From NCBI GenBank assembly GCA_028023455.1, contig JAQFVV010000012.1, positions 5,924,499-5,988,498 on the forward strand: a DNA stretch of 64,000 nucleotides, written 5' to 3'. Numbering within the stretch: the stretch's first letter is position 1; each line of letters begins with the position of its first letter. The DNA is from Epiperipatus broadwayi (Eukaryota; Onychophora; Udeonychophora; Euonychophora; Peripatidae). A model generated the notes under the pieces. It had not been told where the DNA came from. It ran no database searches and worked only from the letters and a program-made list of their open reading frames with translations. The position numbers and the translations under genes were made by a program. This document shows positions 21,343 through 34,439 of this stretch, piece by piece.

Positions 21343-22157
21343 GTTTAACACAGCGGTCCCCAACCTTTTTGCACTTAAGAGCACATTCTATAATCCTCGC
21401 TAGGTGGCGGGCACCATTTATTTTTTCAATGTAATAACTGAAACACAGGCTTGTTATATACCTGTGGCTATATATATGTAATATAGGGTATATGAGCACA
21501 GACTTTCACACCACCCACCTCTCTCCAATCTATCTAATAACACTGATACACCTAAACACATATATGCTGAAAAGATAAATAATCACCAATATACGTATTT
21601 CATGCTAAACCAGCAATCATCAGTTGGTCCAGACTATCATCTTTACACACATATATAGTATAAGTGCTCAGATATATATTAAAATAGACTATCCTCATAG
21701 TTTAATGGACAGGCTTCAATCCACTCCACACTCCAACTCTTCAACCATCCATCCAATTGAAAATCTGATGATGGAATGCTCAAAGGCCACCCTGAGGCCG
21801 AGATTATTGTCACACCCATGTTGATCTAAGGTCAATCTGAACCCCACATGTACAGGACATAATCCATTTAATACATATGCAAGGATGGGCAGACATCTCT
21901 ATAATGTCAATGTAAATTTATAGTTGGATATTGTTAATAATACACATAATGTACAAAAAATATATATATTTCAAAAATAAAATTTTAACATTTGATTACA
22001 ACATAATACAGTAATTTATAATAAATTTTAAAAATTAAATTTATTTGTATCAGATAAATAATTCTTTATCGTGTTCGGATAGCGGCAGGCACACGTAAAA
22101 TGGTCTGCGGGCACCATGGTGCCCGCGGGTGTAGGATTGGGGACCCCTGATTTAACA
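21343..22157. mobile_element. Non-autonomous hAT element with 8-bp duplication
   Basis: The element (21351-22149, 799 bp) begins CAGCGGTCCCCAACCTTTTT and ends in the complement, ATTGGGGACCCCTG. These are typical termini of the Charlie-type hAT group. Flanks GTTTAACA and ATTTAACA form an 8-bp duplication with one mismatch, as hAT transposases make. Subterminal GC-rich sequence includes a perfect 20-bp palindrome at 22107-22126 centred on CACCATGGTG. The interior carries TA-rich and unrelated sequence with no transposase. Confidence 0.85.
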
Positions 22158-22243
22158 TTATTTTTGTATCAACTTTGGGGTAATTGAAATAACTTATTTA
22201 ACATTATTTTTGTATCAATTTTGGGATAATTGAAATAACGTTT
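22151..22243 (+). repeat. ~47-bp tandem duplication beside the hAT element
   Basis: Two units of about 46-48 bp lie head to tail directly after the hAT right end. Both contain TTTAACATTATTTTTGTATC and AATTGAAATAAC, with few differences. The first unit begins within the hAT target-site duplication. Confidence 0.8.
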
Positions 22244-22244
22244 G

Positions 22245-23780
22245 TCTCATAAAACACTATTTAAGAATTTTTATGTTAAAACTGGAAGGTAAAGTGATTC
22301 CAAATATTAATTTCTGTATAATCATATTTATTTAATGTTATATACAATCAAAAAAATATTTTTATACTATATAATAGTTAGATTGTGACAAACATGATTT
22401 ATGAGATATGTAAATAAAAAAGATTAAAGATATGAGGTTGTAATTTTGTTAAAAAAGTTTATATATATATAATTCTATATCTAAAATTTGTAATATATCG
22501 TTAAGTTGGTGATCAGTTTGATCACTTAATCATTGCTATTTTACTTAATAAAGTCACCAGATATCATTATTTTAGTTAGGGCCAACATAAACAGTTTTAA
22601 ATATCTCATTCCTAGGCAAAGATTATTTTTAATTTTTCTACAGAGAAATAGCAGTTATTGGTTTTATTCTTTGTCTAACTATAGTAAAATATCGTTTTGA
22701 CAATCAAAAAGTGGATGATAAGTTTAGTTTGTTTATGGAAAGATCATTTGGAAAAATTATATGCTTGCTCTAAAATAGTGAGCTACATCTCAGCTTATGC
22801 ATTTCAACCTGATTCAAACTCTAAATTATGGAATGGAAGTTAATGTACAAATTATTATTGTATTAATACATTTGATTCATTTTCATATAATTATTTATAG
22901 CAAAAAGTAATTTTGCAATAATTTTATTAGTGAAATGCTTTATTCTTCCCAGTTTTGCATCCATGTTAGTAACTTTTAATGTGAAATACTGGTTAATACA
23001 AAAAATATTTATATCCATATTAAGACTCTTCTCAAAGTATGTTTTAATATATATATATTATAAAACCAATCCCTCATCAATAAATTTAGTACAGCCAGAT
23101 GCATATAATTATTCTCACAAAATTGTCGAGAGATAATAAAAAATATTTGACATTTATTGTTTTAATTAGGGCTATATATATACTGAAGTAAATGTTTCAT
23201 GGATTATTATAATAAAGAATAGACATAAACAATGATAACTTTAGCTTTTGATATCATCAGGAAACTATCAATTACTGCTGATTGATAATCTTTCTGAAGC
23301 TCTATTATATTATAGGTAGTGCATCTACTGACTATGCCCTTTTCTTATGATTAAAATCTAAATCAAAAACTACAATTTATTAAGACCAATTGATTATTCA
23401 ATTATTGGTATATAATTATTTTTATTTATAAATTAAAACAAGAAAGAAGAAACCCAATTTTTCTTTACCTGATATTTGCTGGCAAGTATGGTGTTTTTAT
23501 TTATTCTGTTTTGTATAGAAAAATGCTGGAGAACTCTATATCTTGCAGTGAATATCAACTGTTTATATAGGTAGTATTATATATATATGTAATAATTGAT
23601 AATATAGTGATTTATATAGATATGAAATATTGTGAAAGTAAACTATTCTTTATACATATGCTATTAAATATGGTTTTAAATCATTTATTCGTCATTTATT
23701 TATGGAAATGTATCTATTTAATAGTGCATGGGTAAAGAGTAGTTTCTTTCTACAATATTTCATATGTATAGAAATCATTA
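22245..23780. other. AT-rich sequence, nothing recognised
   Basis: Short open frames here look random. No motif, RNA gene or repeat family was recognised. Confidence 0.5.
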
Positions 23781-23782
23781 TA

Positions 23783-24845
23783 CACATGGGTCTCATTTTA
23801 TGTGGTAGATAGGTTCCACAGAAAACCCGCATTAAAAAAAAATCGTACAAAAATAGACTTAATTTACCTTAAAAAATGGGTGATAGGGGCTGTAATTTTC
23901 AGAATTCGCATAAAAGCAAAGCAACAAGGAAAAATTACTTTAAAATTCGCATTAAAAAAATAAGGAAATAAAGTATGACTAATAAAAAATATCAAATATT
24001 TGAAAAAAATTGATACAAGACAAACTTTTTTTACTTTTTTTTATTAACTACAGTATTTAATTTGACATTTTTTCATGCGTATTTTAATTATTATCACTAT
24101 TTTCGGATGCGTGGTTTGTTTGTAAATTGGTAAGACATCAGATTCGTTGATGTGATGTAGCTTCTTCTTGAACAAAGTCAAGAATCTCTCAGCAATTATG
24201 CCCAGAGAAACTTGTTAGCCACTTTATTTTCCATTCCCCACTCTAATTTTTACCATATTCTGCTCCATCCCATTTACACAACTAGTGCCAATTTCAGTCT
24301 TGTGCTGTGTTAATGGTTTTCTGTTGACAACTGATTTTTATTACTGAAATAAATTTTAAATTTTCACATTTTGTTTTTATATTAAAAAAAATGAGGATCG
24401 CAATCAAAACAAAAAGATTATACATTATCATTAAAAATATTTTTTTCAGTTTATAAAATCAATAAAATCTTCGTTATTTATTTTAAAAATCTACATTATT
24501 TATTTTTGTTATATCTACCAAAATACATTTTAAAAGTTTAAAATTTTTGAATATTTATTGCGATATTTTTATATGTTAAGTATAGATCTATTATTATTTA
24601 CTCATTAGTATAAGTAGGTTATTTATTCTAAATACAGCTTCAGGCCATATTCACGTTAGCTGCTAATATAACGTTATATTTTTGAAAGAAAAAAAAAGTA
24701 TTTCAAGTCAAAATAAGTTATTAATAATTTAAATTTCTTGATATCTAATAAATATAGTGAAATATGAAAAATATTAAAAAAAAAACATGAATTGCATAAC
24801 TTCAAAATCGCATTAAAACTATCCGCATAAAACGAGACCCAAGTG
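23783..24845. mobile_element. TA-flanked MITE, copy C (longest)
   Basis: The left end CACATGGGTCTCATTTTATG and right end CATAAAACGAGACCCAAGTG are flanked by TA. At 1,063 bp it is the longest copy and keeps about 60 bp near 24230-24290 that the others lack. On the minus strand the middle (about 24130-24230) gives a short frame with AERFLTLFKKK, which might be a scrap of transposase, but this is too short to call. Confidence 0.8.
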
Positions 24846-24849
24846 TATT

Positions 24850-26515
24850 ATCATTTATTACATACATACTGACAAATAAGGTTCAGTGTCACAGATAGTT
24901 AAAAGGGAGAAACTTTCTCTTCCCTGTGATATACATGAACTTGTGTAGGTAATATGCTGATTTAAAATTCAGGCTTTCTATAAGATGGAGCCTTAAATTT
25001 AGGCACAGTCAATAGACATGAGTTTATTTAAAGAATAAGCTATATGCATAAGTGGACCATCTATGCTTTTAAAATACTTAATTGACAAGAGAGTTCATCT
25101 TAATTTACTAATGCATATATGAAGAGTAGTTTTCTTAATTATTAAACAGTAATTCTTCATTAATTGTTATATCAACTTTAAACCATGTTTTTTTTTTATT
25201 TCAGTATTATTATACAGTATAATTCTTATAATATATATTTTTTATACTTTTCGATTATTATTTTTATTTCAGTAAATATAAATATTAAAAATAATAATAA
25301 TAAAAGTTCACAAGACAAAATATTATATAACATTAATATATATGCATACATAAGCACATATATATTTTCTGAAAATTTAAATCTTATTATGAAAATAAAT
25401 TATTTTGTTATTATTATGTCTTCATAATTTAAAAATAATATTCGTGAAAAATAGTGTTGCACTAATTTTAAAATAAACGAAATGTTTATTTTAACGTCTA
25501 AAATTGAAAAATGGAAATATTTGCATTTCCAGGAATGACGTCCCATTTTAAGTCTGCCACGAAAAGATTGACTTTTCTGCTTGTGTGTTTTTTCAGTAGA
25601 TAAAATATATGTATTGAAATATATTATCTATCATTGGAATATTTTTACTTACTATGAAAATAAAAATGACTATTCATATTGAAATATATATTTCATCGAG
25701 ATATTTTTACCTACTATGACAGATAAAATAAATGTATTTTTATAAACGTCTTAATGCTTTTAAAATTTTATTTTGCTTTGAATTTAAATAATATTAAGCT
25801 CTCTATAAAATTTATATTGCTTTTCATAAATATTTATGCTATATAAATCTCATTGAAATATTTTTTGTATGCTATAGAAATATGAAAAAAATACTGTTTT
25901 TTACAATGTATGTGTTATTGTATAAATTCATATTCACTTGAAATAATATTGTGTTCCTTTGTTACTTCTAAAGTTAACATTGTGCTTCATATAAATTTTT
26001 CATTATTTTAAATTTTGCATATCACTGGAGGAAATAATATAATTTATATATCATATTGCTTGAAATAATATTGTGCTGCTATTTTACATTGAATGACTTT
26101 AAATTTGTGTCAATGTTTTACTCAGTTGCCTCAGATTTTGACGAATTATTGGGGCAATATAATATTTAAATATTCAGAATATTTTATTAAAATATTCTAT
26201 ATTTGTATGGAATCATTATTCAATCTATAATGCTGCAGAGAATGGCATTGGAATCAATGATGAATCAGCACTAAAAAACTTTTCAAATGATTAATTAAAA
26301 GATAAAAAAAATACAATATTTTAGATTTAAAGGTATTTATAGGTATTATTATGCTTATAACATTGTATGCATATAATTTCTATATAATTTATGCTATTTG
26401 ACTATTGGAATTCAGTGTATGAATTTATTGGAGTTGATGTATGTTTTCTTATTCAATTGTCAAGCCACAATTTATATGCCTAATAATTATTTTATTATAG
26501 TATCCTATGTTTTAT
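24850..26515. other. AT-rich sequence, nothing recognised
   Basis: No conserved protein or RNA signal was seen. AATAATATTGTG- and ATTTTTACTTACTATGA-like phrases recur loosely, which suggests degraded tandem sequence between 25.5 and 26.1 kb. Confidence 0.4.
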
Positions 26516-26516
26516 C

Positions 26517-26590
26517 AGTGTTGTTATTGTTGTTATTATTATTATTATCATCATCATCATCATCATCATTACTATTATTATTACTGCTGC
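26517..26590 (+). repeat. Compound trinucleotide microsatellite
   Basis: This is a run of TTG/TTA units, then seven TCA units, then TTA units again. The poly-Leu/poly-Ser frame across it is an artefact of the repeat. Confidence 0.9.
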
Positions 26591-28004
26591 ATGAGATAGA
26601 CAGTGTTTCAAAGCTTTTTTCATATATTGTCTTAGTTATGCTTTTTGAGGTGAATTATATCTTATGTGACCTGTAACTAAATGCTACACTTTTAGCAATT
26701 TTTTGTGATAGTCTATTTTTATTTGCACTTATAAATAAGAGTGTACTTTTAGATTATTCTATCATTTCCCTACTATATTTCTTAATCTTCTTCTTGATGA
26801 AATGTTAAAGTCGTGTGTCATACCAACCATGTTTTTATTATGCTCTTGATATTATCAGAATAGCTTAAGTATTTTGATACTGTTGATATGCATATTATAC
26901 ATATTTAATGTGCTAAAAAAACATGATAAAATATTTCATGTTTAAACTAGCATAATCATATTACATTTGGCTTATGAATTATGCGTCCTCTTCAAATTCA
27001 AGATTATAATATTGTTGGCAACATTTATTTGTCAATACATTAAATATTTTTCATACTATGTCTTATTGGAAAGAAAGCCGAGTTAATAAATAAATGTGAG
27101 AACTTTCTCTTTTCATAGCTTACAATATTTATTATTGATTGTCTATAAATTTTGATGTTAAAACATTGTAATCATTGTATGATTTTAATCGTATTAAAAT
27201 TATAATTGCATATAATTATTAAATTTTTAGTATTAATAAAATGTTAATTTAATTATTAATTTGGACTTTGTATTTATGTCATCGTCTGTATTACCAGAAA
27301 ATCTCAGTCACAATTTAAATACATTGCTTGAAATATAAGAGTACGGCCATATTTTTAAAGTCACTTTGTTAGAGTTTATGTTGGTTATGTTTAAATAGCA
27401 TTCATAGTAAAGTTTATTTTATTTTATTTATTTTGAGCTGGATTATAAGAAATTCCTTAGTGTGATGAATGGGTATGAACAAAATCCCTTTCATATTCAT
27501 ATCATCATGAATATCATCCTAGATTATTGAAAAAGAAGTGTCATTAATAAATATTAGAGTCTCATCATTACTAATTAAAATAAAAATTAATTACTGTATT
27601 AACAAATTATTCCTAGAGTGGATATCATATTTTCTAGGATTCATTCACTTATAGGATTACAACCTGAGATAAAGACTATAATTAGATTTATTCATTAGAG
27701 AATCTTCTTTACTAAGAACCCTGAGATTAGATTTGTTGATTAATAGTGTATATTTATTTGGTGGTAACCTGTTTTATGCATCGTGTTCATTCAGATTTAT
27801 TTAAAGCTAGACATTCATAAAGTTACAGTCAGTTTGTGTTGTGGGAGAATGTTTGGTTGCTGGTTAACCACACTGTTTTGGAGATTACAGTATATATATA
27901 TATTATTACAAATTGATGTCTGTATTTCTTCAAAATAATATACTTTAACTTATAAATAAATATTAGAAAATACAGTAATTAAATTTTTTTAAAAAGAACA
28001 AAAA
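26591..28004. other. AT-rich sequence, nothing recognised
   Basis: No element termini or coding motifs were found. Confidence 0.5.
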
Positions 28005-28062
28005 ATATGAATGTCACTTAGGAGCGCTTTTGACTATCCTCATAGTCTTTGTCAACTAATAC
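28005..28062 (-). ncRNA. Hammerhead-like PLE terminus (minus strand)
   Basis: On the minus strand TTGACAA is followed by A, GACTAT, loop GAGG, ATAGTC and AAAAGCGC. The same block occurs inverted at 32724-32793, where GAAA is intact. The first box differs from CTGATGA at three positions, all transitions. Its orientation matches the 3' end of PLE-4, but the PLE-4 coding end lies 3.4 kb away, so it may belong to another copy. Confidence 0.55.
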
Positions 28063-28365
28063 TTTGAAAGGTCAACTTTCCCATAATTCCGTGATCTTAA
28101 CATTTGCTGCCTGCCATATATATTGTAACATAATTAAAGAGTTCAAATTGAAATAACTAAGTAAATTCAAAATATCCAGAATTATAAGCAAATTATTATA
28201 GCAATGTATTATAACTCAGGTATATGGAAATCTCATGTGAAGTGAGTACACTAATAATTCAATAAAATATAACTCAGGTATACAGGCAGTAGGTTTTATC
28301 CACTTTCATTTCTTGGTTTGATGTTAAGTGCATGTTTACACAAATACTAAGTGAATATGGTCTAG

Positions 28366-28451
28366 CAGGGCGCCACTAGATTATCTGAATCTAGACAGGG
28401 TTATATCTGATAACCTTTTACATGTACCGGGTTTGAATCCCTTCTTGGTAC
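28366..28451 (+). other. Possible tRNA-like (SINE) fragment
   Basis: CTAGAT and ATCTAG pair around a 7-nt loop TATCTGA (28376-28394) like an anticodon arm. About 30 nt later CCGGGTTTGAATCCC resembles a box B/T-arm, enclosed by GTACC and GGTAC. The D arm and acceptor are not clear and the spacing is wrong for a real tRNA. It may be an old SINE remnant or chance. Confidence 0.3.
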
Positions 28452-28779
28452 TTTATTTATAATAAAATGGAAGATTTTGCTTTTTGAGCCATATCACTAT
28501 ATGCACTAATATTTAGGTAAAAGTAAAACCTCTATAAACCAAAGTGGAGTATATTAGACATAAATCATTTCTCAGATCTTAGCATAACAAATGTGTGTCA
28601 ATATTTTTATAAGTTCACTAGCTCAGATTATATATAACTAATTTAGGATGGCAATTCACTCATCCTTGCATGAAATAGATGATGGGATGTGGTTATAATA
28701 ATACTAAGAGATCACTAAATATTATAAAATCAATATTTATTTATGGCCTTTAAACAGTTAAACAGCTCATTAATTAAAA

Positions 28780-28815
28780 TGTTGATGATGATGATGATGA
28801 TGATAATAACAATAA
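28780..28815 (+). repeat. GAT trinucleotide microsatellite
   Basis: About seven GAT units grade into ATAATAACAATAATGAC. Confidence 0.85.
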
Positions 28816-31485
28816 TGACAAGGGTTTCAACTACAGCTCTAGGACTAAGCCTAAACATAAAACTAACTTTTATAAAGAAATTCCTAATTATTGCTTAATT
28901 TTAGCATATTTACTTATATCTTAAATAACTAATATTCAACCATTGATGATGATGAATAATCACACTTAACAAAGACTACACTTAATGAAATATATACGCC
29001 TCATTTAATAAAACAAACTAATATTTATTACTACATTTCTAACATATACATAAAAATTTCCAGATAAATATGAAAATTGACATGAATAATAATAATAATT
29101 GATTATATAACAATCCTCAGATTAATTTTAAGTTCTTCCCCCTTTCCCTTCAAATGTATTTTGTATTAAGTTGGACGTCACATTAACCATGATTTTCACT
29201 CCATGAGAAAAGTATTTAAAAAAAAAAAATATTATCTGCTCATTAGCACACATACTTTAAAATCCAACATGTAAATAGAATGTAAAAAAAATGTTAGTAA
29301 AATTGAAAGAGTAAGTTTTAGAAAAAGTTTTAAATTATTTTCTCCCCCTCCCTTCCAAGCGCTGAAATCTATACTGAACTTGAAACAAAATAATCTAATA
29401 TTCTAATACTACTCATTATTTCACATTCACTTCCAATTATACACATATAAAAATATTATTATGTATGTGCGTGTTTTATCCCATGATAACAAAATATTAT
29501 TTAAAACCAAAATAATAATATATTAGTTAAAACTAAAATCATAATACCATAAAAAAAATTGTTTTACACATTAATATTTCACAACTGTAAAATTAATAAA
29601 CAAATCATTTTCATACATTCAAGATCATTTATGAAGCTCAAAGTTATTATTAGTAAGACATTCTTGTTTTTAATCGATCTGAATAGTCTTTAAAAGTTCT
29701 TTAAATAAAAATATATCACTTTATCGCTAAAATGTTTATTAAGACTGATATCATAAAGAAAAAAGTCATATTACCGATTTTTTTTGTTTGTGGCGAATTT
29801 CCAAGAGTTCAAACTTGTCTATATTTCTGCAGCTACTATGTGGGAACAATCTCTTTCTTGAGGTGTATAACTATTTAATGATGATGACTCTATTGAGGTT
29901 ATTTGCTTTAGTGGACAATTTGGAAATCATTATATTAATTTTTCTTCTCTTCCTGTCAAGCATGTGGATGAAATACAGCAGTTGTTTCACATTTATAAAT
30001 TTTCTTGAGTTTAAAATCAGTTGTTGTAACAATTAATTGGACTTGATGATTAATATTTATCAGTAGATTAATTCATCTTCTTTGAATGCAGGTGAATGCT
30101 ATCTTCCTTCTATTAAAAACATCTTATTTATCTGGTCAGTTGAAAGGTGTAGAATATTATTTTAGACACATCTTTTCTTTCCTATGTGATGTGCAGCTTC
30201 CCCAGATGGTCTGGCAAATGGAATATACATATAATTTTTCTAGCCCGCCATCTCTTATATTTTCAACGTTCAATATTATAGTTTAATAATCTGAATCAAT
30301 AACAACAATAATAATCTAAGACAGCTTTTTATATCCAATTTTTAGCTAACTTAACCAATCAGAGATAGCATCACTTGCTATTTTTGGACAAATTTGTTTT
30401 AATTAGATCTCTAATTTATTTTCAACTATATTATTTTTCAACTGAAAAGTTCAATCCTTTTTCCAGACACTTTTGTTTTAAAAAAAAAAAATAGACTCAA
30501 TTCTTATTTCCTTTCTTTTGTTTTTTCTTTCTTTTTAACATCCAGGTAACACTTCAAATCTTTGAGCTTCCTTCTTTAGATCTTGATAAGGCAATTTCAA
30601 AAATTATAGTTCTGACTCATGATAAGTTTCCAAAGTGACAATCATTTACAAAAAAAAATTTACTACAAAGATCGATATCTGATTAAACAGATTTCCTCTT
30701 TTAACAAAAAAAATTGTACAAAAAAAAATAATTTAACAGATTTAATACTTCCTTTTCTTTCAATATTTAGGAAATGTAAAATTTTTGTATGTAATGTACA
30801 CACATCCTGCATTCTTTCAAATCATTCATGAACTAACCCTAAATAATGTGATTGCTAGCTTAGGAATTATAAACCAATTATTTAATTAAATCTGTAACTT
30901 TTAAATCCCAATTATAATTAAAGAAAAGCAAAATAAAAGTATAGAATAAAATATTAGAATTGATCTAGCATAGGTTAGTTTTAAAGAAAGTTAAAATGTT
31001 GAATATTTGAAATATAAAACAATTAAATAATTTACACATACATTGCCTATATGTATGCATTATAACTTTGCTTTTTAACAGGAAATTTAAATATTAAATA
31101 GTTTAAATGTGTGTATTACCTTTCTATCAACACACAAACAAATAAAGCATATAATTGTTGTCCCGTTCTTTCTCTGTTTAAAGCTTTTAGAACTGGACCT
31201 TGTAGGGTTTAAACTTGGATGCCCTACAACTTCCTTTATGGTTATATAAAATTGTGATGATGATTTTGTTTGACCTTTTCTACATGCACATTACTATAAA
31301 TTTGGCTAGTGACCAAATTGTAATGGCACAATATTAATATAGCTTCCTTGATTTTTCTTTTATTATTATTTCTTTCAGTTTGTAATATTTTACATTATTA
31401 TAATTGAAATCAAAACCATATATACATGATTTATTATGGTCATAAAAATAAAAGCTGATAAATTATCATTTGTATTTTGAACTCT
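28816..31485. other. AT-rich sequence, nothing recognised
   Basis: There are open frames of 60-80 codons on the plus strand (for example 29788-30036) with no recognisable domain and composition like the surroundings. No element signature was found. Confidence 0.45.
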
Positions 31486-31489
31486 TTTT

Positions 31490-32600
31490 AATAGCAGCTT
31501 TTGTCATTTTCTCCAATGTGCATCTTGACTCATCTATATATCTGCTACTACACCTACACATCCATTTATAAATGATACAATTTGTATTTGTAAATAAGGT
31601 TTTATCTTTAGAGTTATTTATTAATTTATTTAATGTAGGTGGTGCATAAAATACAATGTCACAAATTTTCCTTATGAAGCTTGCCTGTTGATTCGAAATA
31701 TATGGTATTGATATCCAAAATTTATTATCAGAAGAATTAACATCATTATTAATCTTATTTTTATTTTTTTATTTATATTTCAAATTAAAATTTCTAACAG
31801 TATCATAAATATGATCATAATTATATCAAACATTTAACAGTTTATTAGAATACCTTTCAATATTTTTGCCTTTATCCGATAAATATTTACAAAGATTATC
31901 ATTTCTAAATAAAAAGGATTTTAAACCTGCCATTTTATGTGACATTGATACTCTTGATTTATATGGAATGTAGCCTCTTTTTGTTATTGGTTTAAAAGTC
32001 ATATAGTAATCTAGTTTATCTCTGTTTCTATTTGTCTTAAGATCTAGAAATTGAACATACATTAAATTTTCATCTGTTTTAATCCATTTTAAGCCTTTTG
32101 TATTATTTAATTCATCAAACAAATCTTTGATAGTATTTGGTTTTCCACATACAAAAAATCATCAATGTATCGATAGTATAAAGTAATATTTTTTGATAAC
32201 ATTCTTTTTTTAAAATATTTTCTTTGTATTTAGAGATTACAAAATTACATATTTGGGCAACTGTAGGAAGCCCCATTGGCCAGCCATTACTCATTTTATA
32301 AAAATCATGCTTAAAAACTACATAAATATTATCAATAAAGTTTAATGTTTCAACAATAAATTTTATTTTTTAACATTAACATTTTTATCTGTAATGCATT
32401 AGTAATTATTTCAATAGAAGCCATTCTATCAATTGATCTGTACATTTCACTAACATCAAAGGTACCCATTATGTCACAAACATCAATATCAACATCATTA
32501 ATTTTACCAACAAAATCAAATGATGAACGTATGGTATATTTACCAAAACCAAGAATTTTCTGTAACATTTTCTCAATTAACCGACCATAATAAATCATGT
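31490..32600 (-). pseudogene. PLE-4: Penelope-like RT plus GIY-YIG remnant
   Basis: Read on the minus strand, this contains YTIRSSFDFVGKI and a motif A region GTFDVSEMYRSID (about 32460), SNGWPMGLPTVAQICNFV (about 32260-32300), catalytic YRYIDDFLYVEN in a shifted frame (about 32160), SRVSMSHKMAGLKSFLF (about 31920), IPYISNQQASFIRKICDIVF, NNSKDKTLF and a decayed GIY-YIG IIYKWMCRCSSRYIDES (about 31540-31590). At least two frame breaks and several stops are present. The N-terminal DKG/fingers part is missing. It resembles PLE-5 in layout but is a separate, more AT-rich lineage. An inverted hammerhead terminus lies 130 bp upstream of its first codons. Confidence 0.85.
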
Positions 32601-32723
32601 ATATATGGTTTTGATTTCAATTATAATAATGTAAAAATATTGCAAACTAAAAGAAATAATAATAAAATGAAGCTATGTTAATATTTAAATACAAGCAAAC
32701 TTAATCAATAGGCAGTCAGCAAA

Positions 32724-32793
32724 CATTAACTATTAGTTGACAAAGACTATGAGGATAGTCGAAAGTGCTTCTAAGTGATGTTTATATTTTTTG
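32724..32793 (+). ncRNA. Hammerhead-like terminus inverted relative to PLE-4
   Basis: TTGACAA (32737-32743), A, GACTAT (32745-32750), loop GAGG, ATAGTC (32755-32760) and GAAA (32761-32764) give a perfect 6-bp stem II followed by the conserved GAAA. The first box has three transitions from CTGATGA. It points opposite to the adjacent PLE-4 and shares TTCTAAGTGATGTTTATATT-like downstream sequence with the 28.0-kb copy. Confidence 0.65.
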
Positions 32794-34435
32794 TTTTGTT
32801 TTTTAAATTTTTAATTATTATCTTTTCTAATATTTATTTATAAGTTTATATATATATTGAACTGGATGCTTTATCTCTTTCAAATGTTCCATCACAAAAT
32901 TAAAAATTTTATATCTATAAATGTTTTTTAAAAGAAAACTATTTAAAAGTTTTGTATGTTATAGCGCACATACTCATTTTTATTTTAAAATTCTGTGATT
33001 TTACTTTTTTGATAGATTTTAGTTTAAAGTAATTTTCTTTTGATGCTTGTTTTTTTTTCATTACAGTAATTAAAAGCAAGAAAAGTTTCTTTTTATTTTG
33101 TTGATTTTAATCTATTTTTTAAAGCTGAGACTTTTTTTAAAATTAATTTTGAAATAAGATAAGAACTCTGGTCAGATGTTGTTTTTTAAATTAAGATTAA
33201 ATGGGAGATAGAGATTTACCCTGGTCAGAACTTCTAATTAATGATTAAGTGGGAGATAACAGTTCACATAAATAGCCCTGGGTTTCTGACTTATTGGGTT
33301 TCTTGTTCAGAGTGATTCTAATTTTTATATTTGCTAATTGCTTATTGTGAATGGCCAAAATTGGGATTTCTGTGGACTGCTAATAATATTTAATATTTAC
33401 CATGCTAATAATGACCATCCATTCACCATGCCAAAAATATGCACTATGAAAAATCTTAATATGCCATGCTAAATCAACCCAAAGATGAACCTTGGAGCTC
33501 CATAATTCTGCCTTCAAGAACATGACCTAGAAACCTAGTCCAGAACTGATTCAAAGATTGCCTCCAGACTCTTGTACATAGAAATGTAAGAAACTATATA
33601 TAAAACTGAACTTTGCATATACCACAGGAATAACTCTACAAACTATCTAAAGCCTAAAAGGTAACTGAACTTTCATATTAAATCTCTGTTAAAGTCTCAG
33701 CTTGATCTTAAAAGAAACTTGTCTTTATAATAAGTTTTGCATATTCATTTAAATATCTTTAACTATTTTATTATGTATTTTATTTATAGTGTGTATTGGA
33801 GTCTTAGTTTTAAGATTCCATATTTTTTAATTTTATTTATCCAAGAGTGTATTGCGGGTTTCTATTTTATTTACTTAGTGTTTTTCTCTTTTATATTACT
33901 AACCCTTGATAAATTCTTGGGAAAATATTAGTAATTTTCTTTTAACTCACCAGCCCCTTTTTTTATTATAATTAATTTAGACAATCTTGGTTTGTGTTTC
34001 CTGCAGGCTAGCAGTTTATCGAGTATATTGCTCTGTTTTTATTAGTCAGTAGAGATTTTGGTTTTTCTATGTTTCAGATTACATAATACTATAATCTTTT
34101 CTTTTTCTTGTATTGGAATTAACCTTGATGATCTTGAACATGGTCTTTCATGGGCTAGTTTGTGGGCAAATGACATTCCTATATTATCCTGAGGTTTTAC
34201 CGGGTTGCTGTTAGGCCATACAAGACCGCTTTGTTTTGAAATCTCTAAATAAGAAAACTGGAATTTTTTTTATATATAAATTGCTATCAGAAAGAAAACA
34301 AACTTATCTGCCATGGTGTTCAATGTTACAATACTCTCGTACACTCTCTGATAAAACTACTAGAGAAATCTAACTCAAAGTAAAATCATGAAGGTAACTC
34401 TGTTTTTTTAATCCAATCAGAAGGTGAATTACATC
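32794..34435. other. AT-rich sequence with imperfect internal repeats
   Basis: Near 33165-33265 the phrases CTGGTCAGA and GGGAGATA recur about 60 bp apart, a weak tandem duplication. The section at 33.3-33.7 kb is less AT-rich and has a TATATAAAAC near 33597, which could be LTR-like, but no TG...CA ends or second copy were found. Confidence 0.35.
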
Positions 34436-34439
34436 TACA

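Noticed and set aside
21684-21702. GACTATCCTCATAGT inside the hAT interior, as in the PLE-4 stem II
   Set aside because: There is no GAAA or CTGATGA-like box next to it. It is a short match and may be chance or a tiny scrap.
26398-26676. 92-codon frame with Leu and Ser runs
   Set aside because: The runs are the translation of a trinucleotide microsatellite.
29788-30036. 82-codon hydrophobic open frame
   Set aside because: AT-rich hydrophobic frames arise by chance here. No start context, domain or neighbour supports it.
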